A stretch of 64,000 nt of DNA, taken from Weizmannia acidilactici. GTDB lineage: Bacteria > Bacillota > Bacilli > Bacillales > Bacillaceae_C. Each line of letters opens with the position of its first letter. The stretch's first letter is position 1. Positions 1-8,819 of this stretch are shown here, one piece after another. Position numbers and translations under genes: made by a program. The notes under the pieces were generated by a model. It ran no database searches. It saw nothing but the letters and a program-made list of their open reading frames with translations, and was not told the DNA's origin. The stretch is from contig NZ_BKZP01000007.1 of the NCBI RefSeq assembly GCF_008974185.1, forward strand, positions 1-64,000, written 5' to 3'.

Positions 1-125
1 GAGGTTTGCCGCTCGCTTCCTTCAGATCCCGCATCACTACGGACACCCTTGCGTTAGGCTATCGCTACTACTGCCTTCGCGATTCGGGACTTTCACCCTA
101 TAGAGTGCAGCCATGCCAGGTGCAC
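1..125 (-). mobile_element. Group II intron, class IIC (5' end only; continues past the window edge)
   Basis: Read on the minus strand from 125, the sequence begins GTGCACCTGGCATGG and continues with TATAGGGTGAAAGTCCCGAA, then GCCTAACGCAAGGGTGTCC and ATCTGAAGGAAGC. This closely tracks domain I of the Oceanobacillus iheyensis class IIC intron ribozyme, recalled from memory, starting with the conserved 5' GUG. The intron lies just downstream of the sspA terminator hairpin, in the same orientation. Class IIC introns are known to insert directly after intrinsic terminators. The reverse transcriptase and 3' end would lie left of position 1 and cannot be assessed. Confidence 0.88.
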
Positions 126-132
126 CCAAATA

Positions 133-164
133 GAAAAAGCGGACCAGAACCGGCCCGCTTTTTC
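133..164. terminator. Intrinsic terminator of sspA; likely group II intron target
   Basis: The arms GAAAAAGCGG and CCGCTTTTTC form a perfect 10-bp stem around a GC-rich loop, with A/T tracts on both sides. It follows the sspA stop by about 20 bp and precedes the intron 5' boundary by 7 bp. Confidence 0.85.
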
Positions 165-182
165 CTATCCATCATCATTTAA

Positions 183-386
183 TTATCGGGAAAATCCGCC
201 TAATTGTTGTTCAGCCATCGAAACAAGGCGTTTTGTAATTTCGCCGCCTACAGACCCGTTCGCGCGGGAAGTCGTATCAGCGCCAAGGTTCACGCCAAAT
301 TCTTGTGCAATTTCGTATTTCATTTGTTCCAGTGCCTGTTCAGCACCGCTTACAAGCAATTGGTTGCTGTTGTTGCTTTGTGCCAT
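183..386 (-). CDS. sspA: Alpha/beta-type small acid-soluble spore protein
   Basis: This 67-residue protein belongs to the alpha/beta SASP family, which coats and protects DNA in the dormant spore core. The GPR protease cleavage motif [15 protein letters not shown] is present, followed by the conserved GGEITKRLV segment near the C-terminus. The start at 386 follows AAGGAGGTGAG; a longer reading frame upstream has no ribosome-binding site and overlaps the promoter. Expression should be forespore-specific, from the sigma-G-like promoter just upstream. The symbol follows synteny with B. subtilis, where sspA neighbours thiI; the paralogue assignment is less sure than the family. Confidence 0.93.
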   Translation of the reverse strand: MAQSNNSNQLLVSGAEQALEQMKYEIAQEFGVNLGADTTSRANGSVGGEITKRLVSMAEQQLGGFSR

Positions 387-408
387 GTGTCTCACCTCCT
401 TGTGAGTA

Positions 409-438
409 TAGAATGTGCACAAACACATAGCAACATGC
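409..438 (-). promoter_or_regulatory. Sigma-G-type promoter of sspA
   Basis: On the minus strand GCATG (434-438) and CATTCTA (409-415) are separated by 18 bp. This fits the forespore sigma-F/sigma-G pattern (GYATR, then CATnnTA). It lies 23 bp upstream of the sspA start codon. This is a motif match only. Confidence 0.7.
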
Positions 439-474
439 TGTAATGATATTGGCGGTGCTACCAGTTAATGGATT

Positions 475-1683
475 TTACAGCAGATCCGATAAGTCTTCTT
501 CCTGCTTTTTTTGGTTTGGCGTGATAAAGACGGTTTCAGTATGCTGCACTGCTTCCTCAATCAGTGTTTCCATATCAAGCCGGCTTTCATAGAGCCGCGA
601 AAGCTCCACCTTCGGCCGTGTTTTCGGCGCAGGCGGCGTAAAAATGGTGCAGCAGTCTTCATACGGAAGGCTTGAGATCTCGTACGTATCAATTTTTTGC
701 GCCATCTCAATGATTTCCAGTTTATCCATTGAAATGAGCGGACGTAAAACCGGCGTCGTGGTCACGTCATTAATCGCCACCATGCTGTCCAACGTCTGGC
801 TGGCCACCTGCCCGAGGCTTTCGCCGGTCACAATAGCAAGCCCGTTGTGGATCTTGCGCAGCCGGTCCGTAATTTCCAGCATCACCCTTCTCTGTACTGT
901 CATGGAATAGCCTTCCGGAACGCCTTTATGGATTGTTTCCTGGATTTTTGTAAACGGAACGATGTGCACTTTGATCGATCCGCTGTATGCTGAAATTTTT
1001 TCCGCCAAATCCAGCGCTTTTTGCTTTGCCCGCGGGCTTGTGAACGGCGGGCTGTGAAAGTGGACGGCTTCCACCTTCACGCCGCGTTTCATCGCCAAAT
1101 AGCCGGCAACAGGGCTGTCGATGCCACCGGAAAGCATCAGCATCGCTTTTCCGGATGAACCGACCGGAAGCCCGCCGGCGCCTTTAATCACTTCGGTCGA
1201 CAAATAGACGCCGTTTTTGCGGACATCCACGAGCAGTTCGATATCCGGATGTTTAACATCGACCCGGATGCCGCCGATATTTTTCAAGATATAGCCTCCG
1301 ACCAAATGGTTTAAATCATTTGAATCGTATTCGAAAGTTTTGTCGCCGCGGCGTGCCGATACTTTAAACGTTTTTCCTTCCCGAAAGCTATTTTTGACCA
1401 GTTCAAGACCTGCCTGCTGGATACTTTCAAGCCGTTTATCGGCCCGGACAGCAGGACTGAACGACTGGATCCCGAAAATCGATTTTAACGTTTCGATCAC
1501 CTGTTCTCCGTTTGCCCCGTTCAACAGCACGTACATCCGGTCGTACAGCGCCTGGACCTGAATGCCTTTATAAGGCTTCAGCGCTTTTTTGATGTTGTCT
1601 TTTAAATGCCTGATGAAAAACTGGCGGTTATGCCCTTTTGTCGAGAGCTCGCCGTAACGAATCAAAATTTGGTCGTAATTCAT
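475..1683 (-). CDS. thiI: tRNA 4-thiouridine synthase / thiamine sulfur carrier enzyme ThiI
   Basis: ThiI adenylates U8 of tRNA through its PP-loop and transfers sulfur to make 4-thiouridine; it can also feed thiazole synthesis. The 402-residue protein has an N-terminal ferredoxin-like/THUMP region (about 1-165), the PP-loop SGGIDSP at 185-191 and a CC pair at 344-345. It ends soon after, so the C-terminal rhodanese domain of the E. coli enzyme is absent, as in B. subtilis. Start ATG 1683 follows GGGGAG and overlaps the nifZ stop in an ATGA junction, so the two are translationally coupled; NifZ is the likely sulfur donor. Confidence 0.95.
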   Translation of the reverse strand: MNYDQILIRYGELSTKGHNRQFFIRHLKDNIKKALKPYKGIQVQALYDRMYVLLNGANGEQVIETLKSIFGIQSFSPAVRADKRLESIQQAGLELVKNSFREGKTFKVSARRGDKTFEYDSNDLNHLVGGYILKNIGGIRVDVKHPDIELLVDVRKNGVYLSTEVIKGAGGLPVGSSGKAMLMLSGGIDSPVAGYLAMKRGVKVEAVHFHSPPFTSPRAKQKALDLAEKISAYSGSIKVHIVPFTKIQETIHKGVPEGYSMTVQRRVMLEITDRLRKIHNGLAIVTGESLGQVASQTLDSMVAINDVTTTPVLRPLISMDKLEIIEMAQKIDTYEISSLPYEDCCTIFTPPAPKTRPKVELSRLYESRLDMETLIEEAVQHTETVFITPNQKKQEEDLSDLL

Positions 1684-2834
1684 TGATTTCTCCCCAACAC
1701 TTGTTGTAGATTTTGGATCGTTTGTTGCAAAATGCGTATAAAATTTTCCGCTTCTTCCATTGTGTTTTCATAGGAAAGGCTGATGCGCGCCGCCCCCTCG
1801 GCTTCAGCTTTGGAAACACCCATCGCCAGGAGCGTGCGGCTCAGTTCCCGCGTTTTTGAAGAGCAGGCACTTGTTGTCGAAATAAAAATTCCTTGCTGCT
1901 CAAGCGCGTGCACCAACACCTCACCGCGGATACCGCCGGCCGAAAAATTAATGATATGCGGTGCCGACACTTCCGGGTCCGTATGCACGGTAACGCCCGG
2001 TATCGCTGCTAACTTTTCGATCAGGTAATCGCGGATTTGGGACGTTTTTTCTGCTGCCCCGTTTTCGAACTTTTCATGGATCAGCCGGAGCGCTTTTGCG
2101 GCTGCAACAATCCCACCCGTATTTTCGGTGCCGCTGCGCAGCTGGCTTTCTTGGTGCCCGCCGGTTAAAAGCGGTGAAATTCTGATATTTGCACGCTTAT
2201 ATAAAACGCCTGTCCCTTTTAAGCCATGGAATTTATGCGCAGAAATCGTACAAAGATCGATGCCAGCTTCATGCAAGGAAAGCGGGACTTTTCCGCACCC
2301 CTGAACATGGTCGACATGGAATAAAATTTTTGGATAGTTTTTCAGGAGGCGTCCGATTTCCTCAACCGGCTGGACCGCCCCGACTTCATTATTCACATGC
2401 ATGACGGACACCAAAATCGTTTCGTCCGTGATCGCCGCTTTTAAATCATCTATTCGGATTCTACCCCTGCTATCCACAGGCAGATAAGTAATGCGAAAGC
2501 CCAGCTTTTCCAGCTGGCGGCAAGTTTCAAAAACGGAAGCATGCTCGACAGCCGTTGTAATGATATGCCTGCCCCTTGCACGGTACTCAAGGGCGGTTCC
2601 TTTAATCGCCAAATTGTTCCCTTCCGTGCCGCCGGAAGTAAAAACAATTTCGTTTTGGTTTACACCGAGAATGTTTGCAATTTGCTGTCTCGCCTGTGTG
2701 ACGAGCTTCTCTGCCTGCGCGCCGAGGCTGTGCAGGGAAGAGGGATTCGCATAATAGTTTACCGAAGTTTTCACAAAAGTATCCAAAACTTCAGGGTAAG
2801 GCTTCGTGGTTGCACTGTTATCGAAATAAATCAT
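1680..2834 (-). CDS. nifZ: Cysteine desulfurase NifZ, dedicated partner of ThiI
   Basis: This PLP enzyme removes sulfur from cysteine and passes a persulfide to ThiI. It has 384 residues from the chosen start ATG 2834 (GAAGGTG five bases upstream), beginning MIYFDNSATT; an ATG 21 bases earlier lacks a ribosome-binding site. The PLP lysine lies in SAHKFHGLKG (about K201) and the catalytic cysteine in TTSACSSKTREL (about C324). The stop overlaps the thiI start by 4 bp. In B. subtilis, braB separates nifZ from ezrA; here it is missing. Confidence 0.94.
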   Translation of the reverse strand: MIYFDNSATTKPYPEVLDTFVKTSVNYYANPSSLHSLGAQAEKLVTQARQQIANILGVNQNEIVFTSGGTEGNNLAIKGTALEYRARGRHIITTAVEHASVFETCRQLEKLGFRITYLPVDSRGRIRIDDLKAAITDETILVSVMHVNNEVGAVQPVEEIGRLLKNYPKILFHVDHVQGCGKVPLSLHEAGIDLCTISAHKFHGLKGTGVLYKRANIRISPLLTGGHQESQLRSGTENTGGIVAAAKALRLIHEKFENGAAEKTSQIRDYLIEKLAAIPGVTVHTDPEVSAPHIINFSAGGIRGEVLVHALEQQGIFISTTSACSSKTRELSRTLLAMGVSKAEAEGAARISLSYENTMEEAENFIRILQQTIQNLQQVLGRNQ

Positions 2835-2914
2835 TTGAACACCTTCGATCGGCATAAAGTTGTATCCAAATCTACATCATACCATAGATGCGAATGTTGG
2901 AAAAGCGGTAAAAA

Positions 2915-2954
2915 GCAAACGGAAAAGGCGGGTATCTCCGCCTTTTCCGTTTGC
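2915..2954 (-). terminator. Terminator of ezrA
   Basis: A perfect 17-bp stem (arms 2915-2931 and 2938-2954) with a 6-base loop is followed on the minus strand by a run of U residues, just after the ezrA stop. Confidence 0.85.
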
Positions 2955-2965
2955 CTGCATGCCCG

Positions 2966-4666
2966 TTACAACGTTTCTTCCGTTTCAAGCATTTTTTCAA
3001 TTTTTTTTAAGGCACCGGGCTCGACAGATTCCACTGTTGTGGCGGCTTCTTCCAGCGCAGCCTGGTAATTGTAGCTCCGGAAAGCATCTTCGGCGCGCTG
3101 CAACCCGTCCGCCACTTTTTTATATTTTGCGCGGTACCGGTTGCCGTATTGAATCACTTTTTCAGCCAATACAACATTTTCCAGCAGTTCTTTCGTACTT
3201 TTCTCAAGCCCGCTGACCGTGCTTTCCGCTTCAGCCAGATGACGGTTCACCGTTTCCATATTCAGCGGTTTTGCATCCAAGCTTTCCGCCGTCTCCCGGA
3301 TGGCTTTGCGCGCTGCTTCAAACTGCTCCCGGTACGATTCCGGCAGCCCCGGGACATTGCTTCTGCCAACCTGGCGGCGCATCTCCTGGATTTGCCGCCT
3401 TAATGCGGCAATTTTCCCGCGCGCCTCCATTTCATCTTTTCGCAGGCTTTGCAGATACTCCGTAAATGTCTCCTGGTCATCCTGCAGTTTTTCAATCTGC
3501 CCTTCAATTTCTTTTAACTGTTCGCTTAAAACCGAATAAATCGACTGGTTTTCGGGAATTTTAGCCTCAAGGACTGCAAAACGCTTTGCCAGTTTTTCAA
3601 TTTGTTTTTCCAGCTCATCCGGGACCGCCATGTTTTCCTGCTGAAGCTGATACGTCTGCCGGATGGATTCCGTTTCATGCTTCAGACGGCTGTTTTCCCC
3701 CTGAATTTCATCGAGCTGTTCTTTCACTTTCCGGTAATTCAGCAGCACATAGTTTTTCGCATAAGCTTCTTTTTCCAAAATATCATAAATCGTATCGATT
3801 CTTTCCTTTAATGACTGAATTCCCTCTTCCACACCGCCGGTATCCGCCATTTCCAGTTTCTGGTGGTATGACGCAAGCTTTTCTTTTATATCCTTCATTT
3901 CTTCATCAAACTGTAGATGATCCAGCACAAAACCTTGGGCAGCCATTTCTTTATAGCCCTCTGTTAATTCCGCAAGCTGCATCGGTAAAAGCGATCCCGT
4001 TTCCGCCAATAAATCCGGGATCTTCCTAGTATCCTCCTGAAGTTTTTTCACTTCGGCCTTTAGTTCATCTGCTAATTTTTTTGCTTCAAGATAATTGCCC
4101 GCTTCCGTCAGCTCCCCGTACCGGTCAAACTTCGCTGCCAGAGCATCCGTCTTCAAATCCAGATTTTTAATGGCTTTTCCGTATGTGTGGCGGTGGGTCA
4201 AAAGCTGCTTCTTAATTTCTTTAAAAACCTTCCCGGTCTCTTCCATTTCCTGCCGGCTTTGTTTTTCGGCATCGATCAGTTCATGGAGTTCCACAAGTAT
4301 GTTTTTTATTTTTAATTCGGCATCATTGAGAAATGCTTCCGTTTCAGCCTGCACTTCTTTTGCCCTTTTGAACCGGTATTTGTCGGTGTGCTCTTCGATT
4401 TCGAAAAGCTTTTCTTCCACCGCGGGCAGCTCGTCATTTAATAGGTCTTCCCAGTTTTTGCGCCAGCGCTCAAACAATTCTTCCGTCTCCCCGGTCATGT
4501 TGAGCTGCTTCACTTTTCCCAATTCTTCGATGACAGGCCGGTTCATAATATCAATTTTCCAAGCTTCTAGCCTGTCAATCTCCTTGTAAAACTGCCTTCT
4601 GATGATAAATCCGTATATCAATAAGATTAAAAGCAATACAATCGCGCCAATGATGCCGTACATCAT
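2966..4666 (-). CDS. ezrA: Septation ring formation regulator EzrA
   Basis: EzrA is a membrane-anchored inhibitor of FtsZ assembly that restricts Z rings to mid-cell. From ATG 4666 the protein is 566 residues, close to the 562 of B. subtilis. One N-terminal membrane segment (about 3-25, GIIGAIVLLLILLIYGFII) is followed by the conserved EIDRLEAWKIDIMNRP and then long coiled-coil repeats of spectrin-like character. The start was chosen because GGGAGG lies 11 bases upstream; an ATG 27 bases further up has no ribosome-binding site. It is probably monocistronic, with its own terminator. Confidence 0.93.
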   Translation of the reverse strand: MMYGIIGAIVLLLILLIYGFIIRRQFYKEIDRLEAWKIDIMNRPVIEELGKVKQLNMTGETEELFERWRKNWEDLLNDELPAVEEKLFEIEEHTDKYRFKRAKEVQAETEAFLNDAELKIKNILVELHELIDAEKQSRQEMEETGKVFKEIKKQLLTHRHTYGKAIKNLDLKTDALAAKFDRYGELTEAGNYLEAKKLADELKAEVKKLQEDTRKIPDLLAETGSLLPMQLAELTEGYKEMAAQGFVLDHLQFDEEMKDIKEKLASYHQKLEMADTGGVEEGIQSLKERIDTIYDILEKEAYAKNYVLLNYRKVKEQLDEIQGENSRLKHETESIRQTYQLQQENMAVPDELEKQIEKLAKRFAVLEAKIPENQSIYSVLSEQLKEIEGQIEKLQDDQETFTEYLQSLRKDEMEARGKIAALRRQIQEMRRQVGRSNVPGLPESYREQFEAARKAIRETAESLDAKPLNMETVNRHLAEAESTVSGLEKSTKELLENVVLAEKVIQYGNRYRAKYKKVADGLQRAEDAFRSYNYQAALEEAATTVESVEPGALKKIEKMLETEETL

Positions 4667-4879
4667 AAACTTAAAAGCCTCCCGTCCATCCACAAATCAA
4701 ATCTATATCAACCGCTCATTATGTAAAATTTCTTCCGGGCTTTTTCCGCCCGGATTTTCCCGTATGGTATTTGTATTCTATGATACCATGTAACGACAAT
4801 ATTTGACTATGGAATTCGAGATTTTTCGCATCAATTTGGTTTGTTCTTCCTTCAATGTACAAAAAAATCCTTAAATAAA

Positions 4880-4963
4880 CCGGCTCTGTTTAATAGATTG
4901 CTGGCTGCCGCGAAATTCCATACCACAGTATGCGGCGGCCAACAATCAATGAAACAGAGCCGG
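4880..4963. repeat. Long imperfect palindrome with CCGGCTCTGTTT ends
   Basis: The left arm CCGGCTCTGTTTAATAGATT and the right arm (read on the other strand) CCGGCTCTGTTTCATTGATT continue into TGGC-GCCGC, giving about 27 matches in 32 bp around a short centre. Such a structure could be the end of a decayed insertion sequence, a MITE, or a stable RNA hairpin. No transposase is recognisable nearby. Confidence 0.6.
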
Positions 4964-5153
4964 CCCGTTAAAAAGCGGTTTTTAATAAAGGTTATGTTAG
5001 TGATCAATATGGATGATCGCGAAATCCGCTTCGCATATGGCGCGTCGCGGCCTCCCCTCCCGATACCACAGCACGAGGGCCTCTTCTTGCCCGCTTATAC
5101 TGCAGATGTCTCAGAAATGAACGATAATCAACAACAACAATTAACAGAGCCTT
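4964..5153. other. Non-coding stretch ending in a GGCTCTGTTA repeat end
   Basis: No supportable gene was found between the palindrome and refZ. The right boundary, read on the minus strand from 5153, is GGCTCTGTTAATTG, an inverted copy of the GGCTCTGTT end at 4882. The 4882-5153 block therefore has the form of a short element with inverted ends. It reaches into the 3' end of refZ. Confidence 0.4.
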
Positions 5154-5785
5154 AATAATAATGATTCCGGCTGCCCCTCGCCGTTTTGCTTCAAGCTGCC
5201 TAGCCATTCCGTAATGGCACGGCTGTACTGCTCGGTGAAATAAGGTTCTTCCGGCTGCATGCCCCATACTTCGCGAATATATTGGCTGTTTAAATAAGGC
5301 ATCGCAATCATGCTTCTGAGCTGAATCACCATAAAATTCAGTTTGTTTCCCTGCATCCCCAGGCCAAACCAGGCTTTGGCAAGCTTTTTCAACAAATAGC
5401 GCTCTTTCATCAAGTACGTGGAAGTGATCTCGCGGACAATCTGCGAATCGATCGTTACTTCCCTCCACACAAATCTTGAAAGCAGATGGTTTTCACTTTG
5501 GAAATAAAGCATGCGGCGGATTGCCCGAATCAGTCCTTCCCCGGGAAGGTTTTGGGCATCCTGCACCACCTCCTCAAGGCATGCAATATATGGTTCAAAA
5601 AAGCGGATAAAACACGCTTCCAGCAGGCCCTGCTTTCCGTTATAATAATAAGAGATATTGGCAGAATTGACTTTCGCGGCGGAGGCGATTGCCCTGATGG
5701 TTGTCCCCCGGTAACCGTACGTATGGAATAAAGAAATGGCTGTATTTAATATTTTTTCTTTTGCTGCCGCACCATTACCGTCCAT
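5141..5785 (-). CDS. refZ: TetR-family regulator of FtsZ, RefZ (altered C-terminus)
   Basis: RefZ is a DNA-binding protein that helps position the septum near the origin during sporulation. An N-terminal TetR helix-turn-helix (about 10-55, with TTIRAIASAAKVNSANISYY) precedes the all-alpha dimer domain. Synteny (ezrA, refZ, ytsP, dgcP) supports the name. Start ATG 5785 has AAAGGA 8 bases upstream; ATG 5794 is possible but sits directly on the ribosome-binding site. The last codons (RLC-stop) are read from the inverted-repeat end GGCTCTGTTAA, so the native C-terminus may have been replaced. The protein is 214 residues; the B. subtilis protein is about 207. Confidence 0.82.
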   Translation of the reverse strand: MDGNGAAAKEKILNTAISLFHTYGYRGTTIRAIASAAKVNSANISYYYNGKQGLLEACFIRFFEPYIACLEEVVQDAQNLPGEGLIRAIRRMLYFQSENHLLSRFVWREVTIDSQIVREITSTYLMKERYLLKKLAKAWFGLGMQGNKLNFMVIQLRSMIAMPYLNSQYIREVWGMQPEEPYFTEQYSRAITEWLGSLKQNGEGQPESLLLRLC

Positions 5786-5961
5786 GTGCTTCATCCTTTC
5801 TTCCTATGTTCATGCTTGCCGATTTTGCCCTTGTGTGATAAAAATATTCTATTCATAAGAATTCAATGTTTTGGGCCGGTTTCCTTTAAGAACTTCTCGA
5901 CAAATTCTTATCCCGTGCCCCGTTTCTTGTTGAAAAATTTGTTGACGTGAGGATGATGGCC

Positions 5962-6441
5962 ATGTTTCATGCAGATACATATCGAGGAACGAAAAAAGAA
6001 AATTACCAGCTTGTCGTAAAACAGCTTGAGGCGCTGACGGATGGCGAACCAAACCGAATTGCCAATTTAAGTAATGCTTCCGCGCTTTTAAACCACTCTC
6101 TGGACCGGATCAACTGGGTCGGATTTTATTTGGCGGACGGAAAAGAATTGGTGCTTGGCCCCTTCCAAGGCTTGCCGGCTTGCGTGCGGATTCCATATGG
6201 GAAGGGTGTGTGCGGCACGGCATGGAAAGAAAACAAGATCTTGCGCGTCGCCGATGTCAACCAATTTCCAGGGCACATTGCCTGTGACGCCGCTTCGCAG
6301 TCGGAAATCGTTGTCCCGCTTGTAAAAAGCGGTAAAGTGGTCGGCGTTTTGGATATTGACAGCCCCGAAAAGAACCGTTTTGACGAGGAAGACGAAGCAG
6401 GCTTAACCGCGTTTGCCGCCGCGCTTGTGAAAGTTTTGTAA
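5962..6441 (+). CDS. ytsP: GAF-domain free methionine-(R)-sulfoxide reductase, YtsP-like
   Basis: This is a single GAF domain of 159 residues with the family's conserved elements: NWVGFYL, a cysteine in PACVRIPYGKGVCGTAW, and FPGHIACDAASQSEIVVP. Those cysteines are the redox residues of the fRMsr family, which reduces free methionine-R-sulfoxide. The start ATG 5962 lies 9 bases after GTGAGG; earlier ATGs at 5950-5958 lie on the ribosome-binding site. It faces dgcP and shares a bidirectional terminator with it. Function is inferred from family motifs. Confidence 0.87.
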   Translation: MFHADTYRGTKKENYQLVVKQLEALTDGEPNRIANLSNASALLNHSLDRINWVGFYLADGKELVLGPFQGLPACVRIPYGKGVCGTAWKENKILRVADVNQFPGHIACDAASQSEIVVPLVKSGKVVGVLDIDSPEKNRFDEEDEAGLTAFAAALVKVL

Positions 6442-6455
6442 AATGGCGTATGCCC

Positions 6456-6491
6456 AAAACCCCTTGCCGGAATTGCCGGGCAAGGGGTTTT
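6456..6491. terminator. Bidirectional terminator between ytsP and dgcP
   Basis: AAAACCCCTTGCC pairs with GGCAAGGGGTTTT. The stem overlaps the dgcP stop codon and can serve both convergent genes. Confidence 0.88.
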
Positions 6492-8364
6492 ACTCATTTG
6501 CTTTGATTTGCGTATTGCTGATCACAACCTGGTTTTTCCCTAAATTTTTGGCATGGTATAAACCGGCATCCGCCCTGTTAAAAAGGGATTCAGCCGTTTC
6601 GTTCATTTCTTTGTTCCAGTACGAAACACCGCAAGAAACGGTGATCGGCGGGTTTGTATTTTTCTCCACAGCTGTAAGTAATCTTTTTGCGACCTGTTCG
6701 CCCGTTTCAAGCGGCACACCGGGGAGGTAAATGGCCAATTCCTCTCCTCCCCACCTTGCGCCGACATCTGTTGAACGGATATTTTCTTTAATCAAACGGG
6801 CAACTTGAACCAAAATTTCATCCCCCACCTGGTGACCATATGTATCATTCACTTTTTTAAAATCGTCAATGTCCAACAAAATCAATGTACCCTGCTCATC
6901 TTCTCTAATTGATTCCTCCATCCTGCTGTTCAAATAATTTTTGGCAAACAGTTGTGTAAGTTGATCCGTGATTACCATCTTTTCCAGCCGCTCACGGAGC
7001 ATCGAATTCGTTAAAGCCATGCCCGACTGGTAAATCAAAGATTGAAAGAGTTTGAACATATCAAAAGAAAAATGGTACGGTTCCTCGTGGAGGACGATGC
7101 AGAATCCTTTTAATGCATCTTCCTGGATCAACGGGACGGCCATCAGCGAAGCAAAACGGTACCCTCTTTCGGGATAGCGCCGGTTTAAATTGCTGATAAA
7201 CAATGATTCCTTATTGTTGTCGGAAAAGGATTGGTTGACAAAGTCAATATAACGGATGCCCTCATTTTGTTCGAAGACAGGGCTGCTGCCCTCAAGCAGG
7301 TGGTACTTCCCGTCCTGGATCATGATAAAGCCGATTTCTTTCGCATCAAACGAGCAGGAGATTTGCGACATTAAAAAATCAACCGTTTCTTTTACATTCG
7401 TGCTTTTATTTAACTGCTGAGAAACCGAATTGATGAGACGGAGTTCTTCAATGGACTGCATCGACTGCTGGTACAACTTGGCATTTTCGAGTGCACTGCC
7501 CGCCGTATTCGCCAACAGGCTGATAAATTCGACATCGCTGCGGTTAAATTCATAGTTGGCAAACGCGATGACTTGCAAAACGCCATATACCCCCTGCCTC
7601 CCTCGAAGCGGGGCATACAGCAGCGTCTGGTTCGTACGCCACAAAGTTGCAATCTGGATCTGGCCGTTCACATACGAATCAAGCGCCATATCGTCGATTG
7701 CATCGTACTGGAGCGATTTGATCGGCAAATCCACATTATGATGATCATCATCAGACAGCATTAAGGAATATTCAAAAACCGGGTACACCCTTTGGAGCGT
7801 ATAAATGATTTCTGCTAGGATAGTGTCTGTATCCATGGAAGAGTGGAATTTCTCGGTCACTTGAAATAATTCAATATAACGTTTCCGGTCGCTTTCCACA
7901 ACAGATAACTCATATTTCAACTTCAAAAATTTCCGGCTCTCCCGGACGAATGCCTGCAGATCCGCGTTTGACAGCGTTTCTAAAATCTTCTTTGGAATAG
8001 AAAGAAAAAGGCAGCCGTCCTCCATCTCTTTATCCGGAATGGAAAAGGCAATATTAAACTGTGAAAAGTAAGGATCTTTTTGCAATTCCCTGCTAAAGAC
8101 GATCGGGGATTTCCCTGTCAAAGCTTTTATTTTCCCAGATGGCAGGCTTGTTTTGACGGGTTGCTGGTAAGGGTTGTAAAAACCGCTGATTTTATAACAT
8201 TTTGTATTTTCGGTGTCCTGTTTATAATATGCAATCTTTTCCGCGTTTAAACAGTCGGCCACAACCCCCACCCATTCATCCAAGCTGCTGCCCTCCTGCA
8301 AATTCATTAAATCCAATAAACGGGACTTGTAATATAGGATCAAATGACTGAAATTCTTTTCCAT
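6490..8364 (-). CDS. dgcP: Diguanylate cyclase DgcP with GAF domains
   Basis: This 624-residue protein synthesises cyclic di-GMP from two GTP. The N-terminal 440 residues hold GAF-like sensory regions, and the C-terminal 170 residues form a GGDEF domain with IDDFKKVNDTYGHQVGD and the active-site loop RWGGEELAIY (GGEEL variant of GGDEF, normally active). No membrane segment is evident, so it is cytosolic. The position between ytsP and rpsD matches YtrP/DgcP of B. subtilis. The start ATG 8364 follows AAGGTG. Confidence 0.9.
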   Translation of the reverse strand: MEKNFSHLILYYKSRLLDLMNLQEGSSLDEWVGVVADCLNAEKIAYYKQDTENTKCYKISGFYNPYQQPVKTSLPSGKIKALTGKSPIVFSRELQKDPYFSQFNIAFSIPDKEMEDGCLFLSIPKKILETLSNADLQAFVRESRKFLKLKYELSVVESDRKRYIELFQVTEKFHSSMDTDTILAEIIYTLQRVYPVFEYSLMLSDDDHHNVDLPIKSLQYDAIDDMALDSYVNGQIQIATLWRTNQTLLYAPLRGRQGVYGVLQVIAFANYEFNRSDVEFISLLANTAGSALENAKLYQQSMQSIEELRLINSVSQQLNKSTNVKETVDFLMSQISCSFDAKEIGFIMIQDGKYHLLEGSSPVFEQNEGIRYIDFVNQSFSDNNKESLFISNLNRRYPERGYRFASLMAVPLIQEDALKGFCIVLHEEPYHFSFDMFKLFQSLIYQSGMALTNSMLRERLEKMVITDQLTQLFAKNYLNSRMEESIREDEQGTLILLDIDDFKKVNDTYGHQVGDEILVQVARLIKENIRSTDVGARWGGEELAIYLPGVPLETGEQVAKRLLTAVEKNTNPPITVSCGVSYWNKEMNETAESLFNRADAGLYHAKNLGKNQVVISNTQIKANE

Positions 8365-8590
8365 TACCTAATCACCTTGTTTCATGTAAAAACGAAAACA
8401 AACGCATCCACATATTGAAAATGAAGAAAATTAAAACAAAAAATCGCGTGGTGTACCGCGAAAAAGGAAAAAAGTCACTTAAATTAATACTATTATATTA
8501 CAAAAGAACTATTAATGTACAGCATATCCAGCCGATATATTATATATACTCGGTCTAATGCAGGAAAAACGCGGCACACCGATTTCCTTG

Positions 8591-8619
8591 TTGACTTTTA
8601 GGGAATAAAAACATATAAT
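8591..8619 (+). promoter_or_regulatory. Sigma-A promoter of rpsD
   Basis: TTGACT (8591-8596) and TATAAT (8614-8619) are separated by exactly 17 bp. The inferred start near 8626 gives a leader of about 195 nt before rpsD. Confidence 0.88.
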
Positions 8620-8625
8620 CAACTT

Positions 8626-8819
8626 TGTGTAAAATAATGCAGCCTTAGTGGGCAGCTTTATGCCTGCATTTTGTTCCTTGGACGGGATGTCCCGCAAGGT
8701 GTATCGCGTAACCCTCTGCTGCTGGGGCGATGGTACATGAAAACAAAATGCGCATAAAGGAATGTCCATGATACCTGTTTTTATTTTACAACAAAATAAA
8801 AACAAAGGAGGAGTCTTTC
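8626..8819 (+). promoter_or_regulatory. Structured rpsD leader, probable S4 autoregulatory RNA
   Basis: The long untranslated leader contains nested inverted repeats: GCATTTTGTT (from about 8668) with AACAAAATGC (near 8750), and CTTGgacGGGAtgtCCCgCAAG inside. In B. subtilis, rpsD is repressed by its own S4 product binding its leader, so the same role is likely here. I did not fold the RNA, so the boundaries are approximate. Confidence 0.6.

Noticed and set aside
4841-5155. A plus-strand open frame across the inverted-repeat block upstream of ezrA
   Set aside because: It covers the palindrome, lacks a ribosome-binding site and is low in similarity to anything known to me.
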